DNA of 64,000 bases from Lachnospiraceae bacterium. Lineage in GTDB: Bacteria > Bacillota > Clostridia > Lachnospirales > Lachnospiraceae. A program made the translations under genes and the position numbers. Under the pieces are notes generated by a model. It did no database searches, had not been told where the DNA came from, and saw nothing but the letters and a program-made list of their open reading frames with translations. The DNA lies in the NCBI GenBank assembly GCA_910574865.1, contig CAJTDN010000009.1, forward strand, positions 1 to 64,000. Direction: 5' to 3'. This document shows positions 62,495 through 64,000 of the stretch, one piece after another. The number at the start of each line of letters is the position of its first letter. The stretch's first letter is position 1.

Positions 62495-63181
62495 ATGGGA
62501 ATTAAACCTATTCAGAAGGTAAATGTAGGAGAGCAGGTATATGAGCAGTTAAAACGTCTCTTGATTGAGGGGGAATGGGCTCCGGGAACGAAAATCCCGT
62601 CGGAAAACGAACTGGCGGACATGTTTAATGTCAGCAGAATCACTGTTCGCCAGGCTCTTCAGAAATTAAACGCGCTGGGACTCTTGGAAACAAGATTCGG
62701 TGAAGGGTCTTTTGTCAGAATCGTGGATGTCGGGGAGAGCATGAACAGCCTCATTCCGGTGATGTATCTGGGAGAACAGTCCGCGCAGGAAGTCTTCGAA
62801 TTCCGGATGATTATAGAGACGGAATGCGCAAGACTGGCGGCAAGACGGGCGACTGTGGAGGATATCAAAGAGCTTAAGGAAACGCTGGAACGGATGGAGG
62901 AATGTGAAAATAACCGGGACTTGAAGGCGTTCGGCGTTGCTGATTTGGATTTTCATTTCAAAATTGCGAAGATTACCCGAAACGCATTAGTGATTAAGAC
63001 GATAAGCATTTTGCAGGATGTTTTGGAAAGTTCCATGGATGACGTCATTGGCAAGATGGGATGCGAAAACGGTATTTTCTATCATAAGGAAATTATACAT
63101 GCTATAGAAGAGAAAGAAGAAGTGAAAGCGGCCAACACGATGAAAGAACATATTAAAAAGAATTACGAATATTTTAAATGA
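62495..63181 (+). CDS. GntR-family regulator, FadR/FCD subfamily
   Basis: The 228-residue protein has an N-terminal winged helix (VYEQLKRLLIEGEWAPGTKIPSENELADMFNVSRITVRQALQKLNALGLLETRFGEGSFV). An FCD ligand domain follows, with EFRMIIETECARLAARRAT, DLDFHFKIAKIT and HKEIIHAIEEKEEVKAANTMKEHI supplying the metal-binding Asp/His set. It probably senses a sugar acid or similar ligand. AGGAGGAG precedes ATG 62495. It controls its own promoter and that of the downstream lipoprotein through matching operators. Confidence 0.95.
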   Translation: MGIKPIQKVNVGEQVYEQLKRLLIEGEWAPGTKIPSENELADMFNVSRITVRQALQKLNALGLLETRFGEGSFVRIVDVGESMNSLIPVMYLGEQSAQEVFEFRMIIETECARLAARRATVEDIKELKETLERMEECENNRDLKAFGVADLDFHFKIAKITRNALVIKTISILQDVLESSMDDVIGKMGCENGIFYHKEIIHAIEEKEEVKAANTMKEHIKKNYEYFK

Positions 63182-63240
63182 TGCCATATCGTTTTTGATT
63201 GTATAAAATGCACAAAAATATAGTGATTTCCTAAACATGA

Positions 63241-63292
63241 TTGACAAACCATGGCAATCATGTTATAGTTTATTCACACTTGTAATACAAGT
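63241..63292 (+). promoter_or_regulatory. Promoter and GntR operator of the second solute-binding protein
   Basis: TTGACA (63241-63246), a 17-base spacer, TATAGT (63264-63269). The perfect 15-bp palindrome acttgta-a-tacaagt (63278-63292) covers the start site and fits the GntR pattern TnGTnnnACnA. Confidence 0.82.
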
Positions 63293-63335
63293 AACAACTG
63301 ACAAGACTCAACAATCAAGATCGAGGAGGATGAAA

Positions 63336-64000
63336 ATGAAAGTGAAAAAGGTATTGAGCATGATGTTGGCAGGAGCTTGTGTCTTGGGAATGCTGTCGGG
63401 ATGCGGGAACAAGGATGACGGCGGGCAACAAGCGGGAGGAACGGTCGAGAACCCGGAGGAGATTAGCGCGGAACTGACCTTGTGGGACGCGTCTTGGAAC
63501 GAGAATATCACGCCGGGATTGATAGAAAAATTCAACGAGAAGTATCCGAACATCAAAGTCAATGTTGAATTCTTCCCGAGCGACGGTATGTCGGACAAGT
63601 ATTTGACCGCCCTTACCAGCGGAAATAGTGCGGATCTCCTAAGCGTCAACAACGAGTGGGTATCCACATTTGCAGTTGCAAAAGGAATTTTGAATCTGGA
63701 CGAGTACATTAAGGCGAATGACTACGACATGAGCGATTTCTATGACGGAGCCCGCGAAGGGGTCACGGTGAACGGTTCCGTTTACGCGTTACCATATAGG
63801 GCGGAGACTCATGGCATGTTTTATAACGTGGACTTGTTCAAGGATGCCGGATATAAGGAATTACCAGATACCTGGGAAGAGTTTGTTCCGATTGCACAGG
63901 AAATTACAAAAAGAAGTAACGGCGAGATAAAAGGAATCGCGATTCCGGGCGGTGAATGGGGAAATACTTCGTACCAATTGACCAACATGATTCTTTGCAG
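63336..64000 (+). CDS. Extracellular solute-binding lipoprotein, family 1 (partial, runs off the window)
   Basis: The first 221 residues are present. They include a lipoprotein signal (KVKKVLSMMLAGACVLGMLSGCGNKDD, lipobox LSGC), then ELTLWDASWNENITPGLIEKFNEKYPNIKVNVEF, YLTALTSGNSADLLSVN, YALPYRAETHGMFYNVDLFKDAGY and LPDTWEEFVPIAQEI. This is the typical N-lobe of family 1 sugar-binding proteins. GAGGAGG lies 6 bases before ATG 63336. Transport permease genes would be expected beyond the window. Regulation is by the adjacent GntR protein. Confidence 0.93.
   Translation, partial: MKVKKVLSMMLAGACVLGMLSGCGNKDDGGQQAGGTVENPEEISAELTLWDASWNENITPGLIEKFNEKYPNIKVNVEFFPSDGMSDKYLTALTSGNSADLLSVNNEWVSTFAVAKGILNLDEYIKANDYDMSDFYDGAREGVTVNGSVYALPYRAETHGMFYNVDLFKDAGYKELPDTWEEFVPIAQEITKRSNGEIKGIAIPGGEWGNTSYQLTNMILC

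Overview
The window is about 64 kb of a low-to-mid GC Firmicutes chromosome, most likely a Lachnospiraceae (Clostridia) member. This rests on strong AGGAGG ribosome binding sites, a separate PurO-type IMP cyclohydrolase next to a PurP/PurH-like AICAR formyltransferase, an rpsD gene inside the rpoA operon, a long L17, a TsaB-RimI fusion, and rubrerythrin and AdhE, which point to an anaerobic fermenter. No taxonomic search was possible, so the family assignment is an inference.

Layout. 1-225: the 3' tip of a 23S rRNA gene, tRNA-Asn and a terminator. 270-900: fused remnants of a sugar-binding lipoprotein and a polysaccharide deacetylase. 970-4700: ferredoxin-type aldo/keto reductase, flavin-binding protein, family 2 glycosyltransferase, rubrerythrin. 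4717-6048: DUF4143-type ATPase on the minus strand. 6221-16525: an accessory island with two paralogous membrane-anchored proteins, two secreted proteins, two membrane-tethered XRE regulators, an ABC exporter whose permease carries a degenerate M1-peptidase-like domain, and decayed ABC genes. Two promoters in the island share three direct repeats spaced exactly 21 bp apart. 16619-18069: Hpt protein and HD-GYP response regulator. 18328-22241: a probable three-gene anti-phage operon (AAA ATPase, a small protein with a possible nuclease motif, and an AIPR protein ending in a cold-shock-like domain). 22315-25836: subtilase, a small unknown protein, and remnants of a chemoreceptor, a sensor kinase and a DUF1703 protein.

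26029-35104 is housekeeping: purine biosynthesis, tsaE, tsaB-rimI, rnz, tsaD, ispD, an AlkD-like protein and an aromatic-acid-exporter-like protein. 35205-41365: rRNA-type methyltransferase, polysaccharide deacetylase, AraC regulator, an SGNH hydrolase lacking its nucleophile block, and an orphan solute-binding lipoprotein. 41529-58488: the full S10-spc-alpha ribosomal cluster from rpsJ to rplQ, with secY, adk, infA and rpoA but no map gene. 58588-62284: adhE and a small phosphotransferase. 62396-64000: a GntR/FCD regulator and the start of a second sugar-binding lipoprotein. Both promoters there carry the same palindromic operator over the start site.

A dispersed intergenic repeat of about 100-130 bp occurs after tsaD-proximal, ribosomal and purine genes. 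It often starts on the stop codon itself (TGACCGAAAGC), is tandemly duplicated at two places, and has one copy reduced to its two ends. Gene remnants are unusually common (at least seven loci), so the chromosome appears to be rearranging and decaying around mobile or repeated sequence.
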